Position numbers and translations under genes: made by a program. From positions 1-6,642 of the forward strand of contig JALGUI010000141.1 in assembly GCA_029820915.1 (NCBI GenBank): a stretch of DNA of 6,642 bases, read 5' to 3'. Positions 1 through 6,642 of the stretch are shown here, piece by piece. Origin of the DNA: Candidatus Zipacnadia bacterium (lineage in GTDB: Bacteria > Armatimonadota > Zipacnadia > Zipacnadales > UBA5352). Below the pieces are notes generated by a model. The model searched no databases. It saw only the letters and a program-made list of their open reading frames with translations, and was not told the origin of the DNA. Positions within the stretch are counted from its first letter, which is position 1, and each line of letters begins with the position of its first letter.

Positions 1-2594
1 TAGCCGATCCAGCCGTAGTTCGGGAAGTCCTCGGGACAGAACGATCGCCACAGCTCGAAGACCGCCTTGTGGGCGGTGCCCTTGATGGCCTCGGAGTACT
101 CCTGCGCCCACTCGAAGCCGCACTGTGTGCACAGCTTCCAGTAGTCGTTCCCGTTGGTGGGCATGGCGCCGAAGGTGTTGGTGTGGCCGACGCGGACCTC
201 CGGCGCGGCCCCCTCATAGGCCTCGGTGATGCGGCGCATCCCGTCGATCCACACGTCGGTCATGAAGGTGCGGAAGTCCACGAAGGACGCGAAGTTGCCC
301 GTCCCGCGCACGTCCTCGGTGGTCGCGCCGGTGATCTCGTCGAAGCCCGCGTGGTTCGTCCCCCACTGCGCGTTGAGCGCCGCGATGTCGCCGTACTGCT
401 CGCGCAGCCACTCGCGATAGCGCGCCTGGCACCACTCGGAGAAGCACACCTCGCGCCGCTCGTGTCGGCTCGTCAGCGTCGCCTCGTCGCACAGGTTGAT
501 GGCGAAGGGCCCGAGCCGCCGGTACCGCGCGATCTCCTCCGGCGCCTCGGTCGTGTACTGCTCGATGATCTCGGGGTCGCTCAGGCAGGGCCCGCGCGCG
601 CCGTCGTCCACGCGCGCGCTGCCCGTGAACACCCGCCCCGCCCGCGAGTGGATGCCCGACACCAGGGGGAACTCGCTCGTGCCGTACGGGTAGGTGCCGA
701 ACTTCCCGTTGAAGCCCAGCTCCAGGAGCATGCGCGAGTACTGCTCGCTCACGTACGGGTTGGTCATGCCGTCGCCCCAGGTGCTGATGTGCCAGTCCTG
801 CCGGGGCGCGGTGTTGGCGATGCTCGGGAAGTAGGCGTCGGTCCAGGCGCTGTCGATCTCGCGCCCGTCGAGTATGAGCTTGACGAAGAGCTTGTGGCCG
901 GTGGTCAGGAGTTGCCCAGCGGGCGGCGCGAGTTCGATGATCGTGTCCGCGGCCGCAGGCACCGATACCTCGGCCACTACGCGCCCCCACGAGTCCACGA
1001 GGCGCGCCTGCACAGTGGCTCCCGCGGGGAGGTCACCATCGAACGCCAGACGTGCCGAGACGAGGTCTCCCGGCTCGTACCACTCGCGGTCGGGGGCGAT
1101 CTCGGCGATGGTCGCTGGCTGCGCGCTGCTGATCATCATCGTCCCCCATGCGAGCGCCCCGCCGGTGGCGTCGCGCACGACGGTGTCGGCCAGCAAATCG
1201 CCTGCGGGGGCGTCGGCGGGCATGTCGATCGCCAGCGGCTGGGCGGCGGGGCCGGTCTGCCTGGCGTAGCGAAGCTCCGGCTCACCCCACCGAAGCTCCC
1301 GGCTGTGCCGCAAGGTGACCTCCACCGTCGCGCCATCCGGGGCGCCCGTGACCGCCACTCCCGGACGGTCGGGCGCCGGCGACAGCCCGATGCCGCTCTC
1401 CCCGCGCGCCGCCCAGTGGATCGACCGGGCGATGAAGGCCAGCCAGTACTCCCAGAAGCGCATCTCGCGCCTCTGCCACGCCGCGTGGTCGGTCTCGACC
1501 GGCCACATGCCCCACACCCGCGACACGTCGGTCGGGAAGTTCAGCCACACCACGCGCCCCTCGCCGATCTGCCCCACGCGCACCTCATTCAGGATGTGCG
1601 CGGGGATGTAGTCCCACGGGATGCCGCGCATCAGGTAGTGATCGCCCGGGACCGGCTGCAGGTCATCCAGCTCGCAGTAGCTGCCCAGCCGCCCGAAGCC
1701 CGAGATGACCACCAGCCCCGCGCCCGCCTCGACCCTGGCGCGGACCTCCTCCTCAATGCGCGCGTCCAGCTTGCTGGCGATCACGTAGACCTCGTACTCC
1801 CCCGCGTCCATGCGGCGCATGACGCGCCGGCCGTCGGGCGAGGACAGCGACTCTCCCGTGTAGCCGCCCTCGATGACGTCGTAGTCCATCTCGATGCGCT
1901 GCGACAGCTCGACCAGCTCGCGCACCGTGCGGTAGACATAGATCGAGAACAGCGCCCGCAGCGGCCCGCCCGCGAGCGGCGTCGCCCATGCCGTGTGCTC
2001 GCGCACCACCGGCTCTTCGTCGGGCGTGTCGCGCTCGCCGAAGTAGAAGCTGTTGAGGTACGCGCGGGTGGGCTCCCCCCTCGTGATGGAGACCCAGTCG
2101 TAGGCGACCTCGCCGGTCTTCCCGATGTTGTAGATGTAGAGGCGCGCCACGGGGTTGGGCGCCACGAAGCTGCGGCCGAACTCGGCGTACTCCTCGTCCA
2201 CCGCGACGTTCCACATCAGCGGCGTCTCGCGCACGGGCGCGTCCTCTCCGTGCACGATCAGCGCTCCGGCGATGCCGCCGCCCGAGCCGCGCGCGCGGAA
2301 GCTGATGGTGTAGGTCTCGCCCGGCTCGAGCGCGATGTCCTGGGTGGCGAGCACGTAGGTGTCGCCGACCGAGACCAGCTCGTTGTTCCCGCCCATGAAG
2401 ACGGTCTCGCGCAACAGCGCGCGGTCGGCGGTGGTGGACCACCCGTCCGGCACGCCGTCGCCGTCGGCATCCTCCTCGAAGCCGGGGTTGGTCAGAAGCT
2501 GCCCCTCGGTCGGGTAGCCCGCGGCCAGGACGGAGCTGCCCAGCGCCGTCAGCAGCGTGGTCAGGACCGCTCCCGCACGTATCATGGCGGTCAT
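1..2594 (-). CDS. Exported multidomain GH42-like glycoside hydrolase (beta-galactosidase-like), 3' end beyond the window
   Basis: The reading frame stays open for 864 codons from the ATG at 2594 to the left edge, so the C-terminus is missing. Residues 1-26 look like a signal peptide: an Arg, a hydrophobic stretch, then an A-x-A-like end near VLAAG. Residues 33-172 resemble a carbohydrate-binding beta-sandwich that opens with TNPGFEEDADGDGVPDGW. Residues about 178-395 resemble the glutamine-amidotransferase-like (trimerisation) domain of GH42 enzymes (VYVIASKLD, GAGLVVISGFGRLG). Residues about 410-590 are probably beta-sandwich. A GH42-type TIM barrel starts near 600, with GPCLSDPEIIEQY (665-677), INLCDEATLTS (699-709), and a YREWL...YGDIAALNAQWGTNHAGFDEI block (726-754). 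E704 is the likely acid/base; the nucleophile should lie further on. The start is fixed by AAGGGAGG at 2604-2611, 9 nt upstream; a second ATG at 2585 is too far from it. Substrate is unknown, and GH42 itself is inferred from motifs. Confidence 0.8.
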   Translation of the reverse strand, partial: MTAMIRAGAVLTTLLTALGSSVLAAGYPTEGQLLTNPGFEEDADGDGVPDGWSTTADRALLRETVFMGGNNELVSVGDTYVLATQDIALEPGETYTISFRARGSGGGIAGALIVHGEDAPVRETPLMWNVAVDEEYAEFGRSFVAPNPVARLYIYNIGKTGEVAYDWVSITRGEPTRAYLNSFYFGERDTPDEEPVVREHTAWATPLAGGPLRALFSIYVYRTVRELVELSQRIEMDYDVIEGGYTGESLSSPDGRRVMRRMDAGEYEVYVIASKLDARIEEEVRARVEAGAGLVVISGFGRLGSYCELDDLQPVPGDHYLMRGIPWDYIPAHILNEVRVGQIGEGRVVWLNFPTDVSRVWGMWPVETDHAAWQRREMRFWEYWLAFIARSIHWAARGESGIGLSPAPDRPGVAVTGAPDGATVEVTLRHSRELRWGEPELRYARQTGPAAQPLAIDMPADAPAGDLLADTVVRDATGGALAWGTMMISSAQPATIAEIAPDREWYEPGDLVSARLAFDGDLPAGATVQARLVDSWGRVVAEVSVPAAADTIIELAPPAGQLLTTGHKLFVKLILDGREIDSAWTDAYFPSIANTAPRQDWHISTWGDGMTNPYVSEQYSRMLLELGFNGKFGTYPYGTSEFPLVSGIHSRAGRVFTGSARVDDGARGPCLSDPEIIEQYTTEAPEEIARYRRLGPFAINLCDEATLTSRHERREVCFSEWCQARYREWLREQYGDIAALNAQWGTNHAGFDEITGATTEDVRGTGNFASFVDFRTFMTDVWIDGMRRITEAYEGAAPEVRVGHTNTFGAMPTNGNDYWKLCTQCGFEWAQEYSEAIKGTAHKAVFELWRSFCPEDFPNYGWIG

Positions 2595-2603
2595 CTGCGT
2601 CGT

Positions 2604-2611
2604 CCTCCCTT
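2604..2611 (-). promoter_or_regulatory. Shine-Dalgarno site of the GH42-like gene
   Basis: On the minus strand this reads AAGGGAGG and lies 9 nt before the ATG at 2594. Its first base is the last base of the DUF6429 TGA stop. It decides the glycosidase start in favour of 2594 over the in-frame ATG at 2585, and it places the two genes in one transcript. Confidence 0.8.
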
Positions 2612-2871
2612 CATTGCGCGTCACCGCGGCGGGCGAAGTGCTTCTCCAGGAACTCCCCGGCCAGCCGCTCGCCCTCCTCGGTCAGCCGGACCGACTTCGC
2701 GCTCGTGCGCGGGTTGCTGATCCAGCCCCTGTCGTGCAGCCGGTCGGTGATCTCCCAGGCCATGCCCTTCCAGACGCGCGTCTCGTGCTTGTCGCCGTGC
2801 ACCCCCAGCCACATGAGCGCCAGCGCGACCTCGTCGATCTTGTCGTCATCCAGCTCAAGCTCGTCGCTCAC
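2611..2871 (-). CDS. DUF6429-like small protein, 86 aa
   Basis: This is a short acidic protein with no signal peptide or membrane segment, so it is probably cytoplasmic. Its pattern is that of the DUF6429 family as I remember it: an N-terminal DDDKIDEVALALMWL helix (8-22), a central RVWKGMAWEITDRLHDRGWIS block (about 32-52), then NPRTSAKSVRLTEEGERLAGEFLEKHF (about 53-79). The RLHDRGWIS...SVRLTEEG arrangement looks like the end of a winged-helix fold, which would suggest a regulator or adaptor, but that is inference. The start is GTG at 2871. An in-frame TGA two codons upstream rules out any longer version, and a GAGG element sits 9 nt upstream. The stop codon shares a base with the SD of the exported glycosidase that begins 16 nt later, so the two are almost certainly co-transcribed and perhaps translationally linked. 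No biochemical function is assigned. Confidence 0.85.
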   Translation of the reverse strand: MSDELELDDDKIDEVALALMWLGVHGDKHETRVWKGMAWEITDRLHDRGWISNPRTSAKSVRLTEEGERLAGEFLEKHFARRGDAQ

Positions 2872-2896
2872 CGCACGTCACCTCGCAGCCGGCTCG

Positions 2897-2922
2897 GCAT
2901 TGGGACACACGTTGCACAATGC
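2897..2922. promoter_or_regulatory. Imperfect palindrome in the divergent intergenic region, possible operator
   Basis: The arms GCATTG (2897-2902) and CAATGC (2917-2922) are perfectly inverted around a 14-nt centre, and three of the seven inner positions also pair (9 of 13 in all). It lies between the divergent DUF6429 and aminotransferase genes, 26 nt upstream of the DUF6429 start. This is where a dimeric regulator could act on both. No second copy was seen elsewhere in the window, so this is a candidate only. Confidence 0.3.
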
Positions 2923-2988
2923 GCCTCCCACGCCCCCTTTCCCTTCCCGCGAGAGAAGGACCGCTGCCGCGCGCAGGGAACGAGGTCG

Positions 2989-2997
2989 TGCTACCAT
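2989..2997 (+). promoter_or_regulatory. Possible extended -10 element for the aminotransferase gene
   Basis: TGCTACCAT matches the extended -10 form TGnTAnnAT. It ends 18 nt before the ATG at 3016, so the leader would be very short and would begin close to the SD. No good -35 hexamer lies 16-18 nt upstream. This is weak evidence, noted because no better promoter was found in the 144-nt divergent region. Confidence 0.2.
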
Positions 2998-3002
2998 CGC
3001 CC

Positions 3003-3010
3003 GAAGGAGG
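3003..3010 (+). promoter_or_regulatory. Shine-Dalgarno site of the DegT-type aminotransferase gene
   Basis: GAAGGAGG lies 5 nt before the ATG at 3016. It fixes the start there. The frame is open well upstream to about 2557, but that stretch runs across the intergenic region and the oppositely oriented DUF6429 gene, and it does not resemble the family. Confidence 0.85.
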
Positions 3011-3015
3011 CCGTC

Positions 3016-4278
3016 ATGACCGAAGAGCTTGCCGTCAACGGCGGACCGAAGACCCGCGACACTTCCGTGAAGCCCTGGCCGACCATCGCCAACGCCTCCG
3101 GCCGCGACTTCGGCGAGCAGGAGATGGAGCTGCTGCGCGAGGTCATGGAGTCTGGGAGCCTGGGCTACATGTACGGCTCCATGGTGAAGCAGTTCGAGGC
3201 GGAGTTCGCCGCCCGCCACGGCGCGAAGCACGCGTGCGCGGTGAGCTCGGGAACCGCCGCCCTGCACACCGCCATGGGCGCGCTGCAGCTCGAGGTAGGC
3301 GACGAGGTCATCACCTCGCCCGTCACCGATATGGGCTCGGTCATCGCCATCGTGCAGTGCAACTGTGTCCCGGTGTTCGCGGACGTCGAGCCCGAGACCA
3401 TGCTGCTCGATGCACAGAGCGTTCGCGAGCGCATCACGGACCGGACGCGGGCACTGATGATTGTCCACCTGCTCGGCCAGCCGTGCAACATGGACGAGAT
3501 CATGGCCGTGATCGAGGAGCACGGGCTGTACCTGATCGAGGACTGCGCACAGTCGCACGACGCGAAGTGGGACGGCAAGGACGTCGGCACCTTCGGACAC
3601 TTCGGCTGCTTCTCGCTGCAGCAGAGCAAGCAGATCACGACCGGCGACGGCGGCATCGTCATCACCGACGACGATGGCCTCGCCGATGAGGCCTATCGCT
3701 TCCACGACAAGTACTACGACCGCTCCGGGCAGAACCGCCCGCCCGAGCGCATCGGCATGAACTACCGCATGAGCGAACTGGTGGGCGCGGTGGCGCTGGC
3801 CCAGACGCGCAAGCTCGACCGCATCAACACCCGGCGGCGGGAGACCGCCGAGGCGCTGATGGCGGGCATCGCCGCGATCCCGGGCATCAATCCCGCGACC
3901 GTCCACCCGAAGGCCACGCATGGCTGGTGGCGCATGGCGCTGAGCATCGACGAGGAGGAGCTCGGGGCGGACGCGCCGACCTTCAGCCAGGCCATCTCCG
4001 CCGAGGGCCTGCCCTTCGGTCGCGGCGCGGCGCGCGGCGAGCCGATCTGCATGCTGCCGGCCTTCCAGGACTACGCGGCCTACGGTACCGGCGACTTCCC
4101 GTGGGAGCGGCCCTACGGCCGGCGCGTGGAGTACCGCTTGGAGGACTACCCGGGCACGAACTGGGCGATGGCGAACGTCTGGACGGCGAGCTGGAACGAG
4201 GGCTACACCCTCGATGACGTGGACGACATCCTGCGCGGCCTGCGCAAGGTGAGCGAGTGGTACACCGCGCGTGGGTAG
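3016..4278 (+). CDS. DegT/DnrJ/EryC1/StrS-family PLP-dependent aminotransferase, 420 aa
   Basis: This is a fold-type I, cytoplasmic, PLP-dependent enzyme. Members typically transfer an amino group from glutamate or glutamine to a keto-sugar, usually nucleotide-linked. Visible family marks are the N-terminal LAVNGGPKTR (6-15), the cofactor-phosphate loop AVSSGTAAL (75-83), EDCAQSHDA (175-183) with D176 expected to contact the pyridine nitrogen, and FSLQQSKQITTGDGG (199-213) with K205 as the Schiff-base lysine. GMNYRMSELVGAVALAQ (247-263) and the terminal GYTLDDVDDILRGLRKV helix (396-412) also fit. The usual GEGG after the lysine is GDGG here, a mild variant. The length is in the upper normal range for the family. 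All key residues are present, so it should be active. It is transcribed alone, diverging from the glycosidase unit and converging on the ABC permease. The exact sugar substrate cannot be read from the sequence. Confidence 0.93.
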   Translation: MTEELAVNGGPKTRDTSVKPWPTIANASGRDFGEQEMELLREVMESGSLGYMYGSMVKQFEAEFAARHGAKHACAVSSGTAALHTAMGALQLEVGDEVITSPVTDMGSVIAIVQCNCVPVFADVEPETMLLDAQSVRERITDRTRALMIVHLLGQPCNMDEIMAVIEEHGLYLIEDCAQSHDAKWDGKDVGTFGHFGCFSLQQSKQITTGDGGIVITDDDGLADEAYRFHDKYYDRSGQNRPPERIGMNYRMSELVGAVALAQTRKLDRINTRRRETAEALMAGIAAIPGINPATVHPKATHGWWRMALSIDEEELGADAPTFSQAISAEGLPFGRGAARGEPICMLPAFQDYAAYGTGDFPWERPYGRRVEYRLEDYPGTNWAMANVWTASWNEGYTLDDVDDILRGLRKVSEWYTARG

Positions 4279-4293
4279 AACGACCAACGGCGA

Positions 4294-5152
4294 TCAGTCG
4301 GCCGCCGCCCGGCGCCTGCGCACGGCGTCGGCGATGGACGATGCGCCGATCACCAACAGGTACACCGCGCCCGCGAGGACGATGATGGTGGCGCCGGTGG
4401 GCAGGTCGGCGCCGTAGCTAATCGCCAGCCCCGCCGTGGTCAGGACTGCCGCCAGCGCCGAGGACAGCAGCATCACCTGCCACAGTGAGCGCCCGAAGCG
4501 GCCCGCCGCCGCCACCGGCAGCGTGAGCAGGGCGATGACCATTACCAGGCCGACCACCGTCACGAGCAGCACGACGGTCAGAGCCGTCAGGCACAGCAGC
4601 AGCAGATAGTGGACCTCGACGTTGACGCCGCGCAGGCGCGCGAACTCCTCGTCGAAGGAGATCGCCAGGAACTGGCGGTAGAACGCCAGGCCCAGCACCA
4701 GCACCACGACGTCCAGCGCCGCCATCAGCCACAGGCTCCCCGGCGTGACCATGAGGATGTTGCCGAAGAGGTAGCTCATCAGGTTCTCGCTGTAGCCGGG
4801 GGTGCGGTAGATGAACAGCACTCCGACGGCCATGCCGATGGCCCAGATGGCGCCGATGGCAGTGTCCTCGCTCTCGCGCCAGCGCAGGCTGACGATCCAG
4901 ATGATGACCGCCGAGAGCAGTGCCGCGAACACGGCGCCGTGCAGCGGGTGCAGCCACTCCCAGTCCAGGACAACCTGCAGGTAGCGCGCGACGCCCATGC
5001 CGCCCAGCACGCTATGGGCGATGCCGCCGGCGATGTAGGTGATGCGGCGCGCCGAGACGTAGCTGCCCACGATTCCGCAGGCGACGCTGGCGAGCAGCCC
5101 GGCCGCGAGGGCGTTGCGTAAGAAGGCGTGCTCGGCGAGCGCGCCGAGGAAC

Positions 5153-5160
<8 letters not shown>
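4294..5160 (-). CDS. Metal ABC transporter permease (ZnuB/MntB/TroC-like), 288 aa
   Basis: This is the integral inner-membrane subunit of an ABC-3 family importer for Zn, Mn or Fe. About seven or eight hydrophobic segments are visible, near residues 16-35, 73-92, 100-117, 124-140, 142-162, 185-215 (possibly two), 226-245 and 253-273. Family marks are the early VSARRITYIAGGIAHSVLGG block (35-54), PGYSENLMSYLFGNIL (121-136), the cytoplasmic coupling segment FLAISFDEEFARLRGV (164-179), and LLTLPVAAAGRF (211-222). The C-terminus is a short basic tail. I chose GTG at 5160 because AGGAGG (5170-5175) is 9 nt upstream. The ATG at 5169 touches that SD, and the ATG at 5190 has only a weak site. With this start the gene overlaps the ATPase gene by 8 nt, which implies translational coupling. 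The metal is not determined. Confidence 0.9.
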
Positions 5161-5964
<804 letters not shown>

Positions 5965-5968
<4 letters not shown>

Positions 5969-6642
5969 GGCTCCTCCCTCCCACCCGCCAGGTCGATGCC
6001 GTCGATCAGCCGCCGCAGCAACTCCTCGTCATCGTCCGAGACCGCGTAGTCGTAGGCCTCCTCGAGCTTGGCGACCAACTCGCGGAACTCGTCGTTGTCC
6101 GCCATCAGCGCGTCGAGCTTGCTCCTCGCCACCTTCGCCGCCTCCTCGAGGTCCGACAGGTCCAGGCCCAGGCCGAGCAGGTCACTCAGCGCGGCGGTCA
6201 CCTTCATAATGCTGTGCGGGTAGGTGGGCATGTCGAGGAACGGGTAGTGCGGGATCTCGACGACGAGATTGTGCCAGGCGATGCCCAGATCAGGGGAGTG
6301 GTAGGTGAGCGACGTGACTATGCTGGACGGGCCCTCGTAGTCGCCGAAGCCCAGTCCTGCGTCCCGCAGGCGCTGCCCGTGCTCCTCGCTCGACGTCGAG
6401 GCCCGGATGCGCGGCTCCCGGGTGTGCGGCACGGGGCTGGCGACGCTGCCCAGGAAGTACACCTCGCGCACGCCCAGCTCCTCGCACATCCCGAAGATGC
6501 AATCGCAGTAGGAGCCCCAGCGGATGTGCGGCTCCTCACCCGTGAACAGCACCAAGTTGGCGTCCGGAGCGCACCAGAAGCTGTTGTCGGGGTAGACGAT
6601 CTCCTCCACCACACCGCCCTCGATCCTGGCATGTGGCCGGAA
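5965..6642 (-). CDS. PAC2-family protein (proteasome assembly chaperone-like), 5' end beyond the window
   Basis: The frame is open from the right edge to the TGA at 5965, giving 225 visible residues. The family similarity already begins in the first visible residues (RPHARIEGG), so the GTG at 6612 is not the true start and perhaps 50-70 residues are missing. PAC2 marks, numbered in the visible fragment, are LVLFTGEEPHIRW (30-42), the GVREVYFLGSVAS block (57-69) followed by PHTREPRI (72-79), YEGPSSIVTSL (102-112), and VVEIPHYPF (127-135), where the PHY triplet is characteristic. A charged helical C-terminus (about 160-215) follows and may form a coiled coil. Eukaryotic relatives chaperone proteasome assembly; bacterial members have no settled function. 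No signal peptide or membrane segment is visible. Its stop overlaps the ATPase start as ATGA, so it belongs to the metal-transporter operon. Family assignment is firm; role is unknown. Confidence 0.85.

Noticed and set aside
69..2720. 883-codon plus-strand open frame opposite the glycosidase gene
   Set aside because: It lies antisense to a coherent exported glycosidase. Its translation is Arg/Ala/His/Val/Asp-rich with no domain, a pattern expected from GC-rich codon use on the other strand, and no SD was seen at its start.
2944..2980. Possible hairpin TTCCCGCG / CGC-A-GGGAA upstream of the aminotransferase gene
   Set aside because: The stem has a bulge and a long loop. There is no T-run and no riboswitch-like core, so it is indistinguishable from GC-rich background.
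2557..3015. N-terminal extension of the aminotransferase gene by about 153 codons
   Set aside because: It would run antisense through the DUF6429 gene, has no family similarity, and lacks an SD. A strong SD sits 5 nt before the ATG at 3016.
2878..4287. 469-codon minus-strand open frame opposite the aminotransferase gene
   Set aside because: It mirrors the well-supported DegT-family gene, has a low-complexity composition, and crosses the intergenic region.
4259..4370. 12-bp direct repeat GGTACACCGCGC at 4259-4270 and 4359-4370
   Set aside because: Both copies are coding, on opposite strands, in unrelated proteins. One 12-mer repeat in 6.6 kb of GC-rich DNA is expected by chance, and there is no further structure around it.
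6290..6632. Minus-strand open frames inside the PAC2 region in other frames
   Set aside because: They overlap the PAC2 frame, which carries continuous family motifs. Their translations are Arg/Ser/Ala-rich and motif-free.

Overview
The window is GC-rich bacterial DNA with tight gene packing, strong Shine-Dalgarno (SD) sites and GTG starts. No RNA gene, insertion sequence, CRISPR array or prophage gene is visible. The protein set is a large secreted GH42-like glycosidase, a DUF6429 protein, a DegT-type aminotransferase whose N-terminus reads ELAVNGGPKTR, and a PAC2 protein beside a metal ABC transporter. This fits a little-studied GC-rich lineage such as Armatimonadota or a neighbouring candidate phylum. 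That placement is inference from gene style; no marker gene is present.

Layout. Positions 1-2871 hold a two-gene minus-strand unit. A small DUF6429 protein (2611-2871) lies 16 nt upstream of a multidomain exported GH42-like glycosidase (2594 down to the left edge, 3' end cut off). A 144-nt divergent intergenic region (2872-3015) carries an imperfect palindrome and a possible extended -10. A plus-strand DegT/DnrJ/EryC1-type PLP aminotransferase follows (3016-4278). It converges, with only 15 nt between stop codons, on a minus-strand operon read from the right edge: a PAC2-domain protein (5965 to beyond 6642, 5' end cut off), then an ABC ATPase (5153-5968), then a metal-type ABC permease (4294-5160). 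These three are coupled by 4-nt and 8-nt overlaps.

How the genes may work together. The ATPase and permease form the inner-membrane core of a Zn/Mn/Fe-type (ZnuBC/MntAB-like) importer. The solute-binding protein is not in view. Translational coupling of the PAC2 protein to this importer is the most unusual arrangement here. The left half looks like carbohydrate metabolism: an exported glycosidase beside a sugar-type aminotransferase. Whether they share a substrate cannot be told from the sequence. I did not find a clearly novel system; the PAC2-ABC coupling and the domain order of the glycosidase are the points most worth following.
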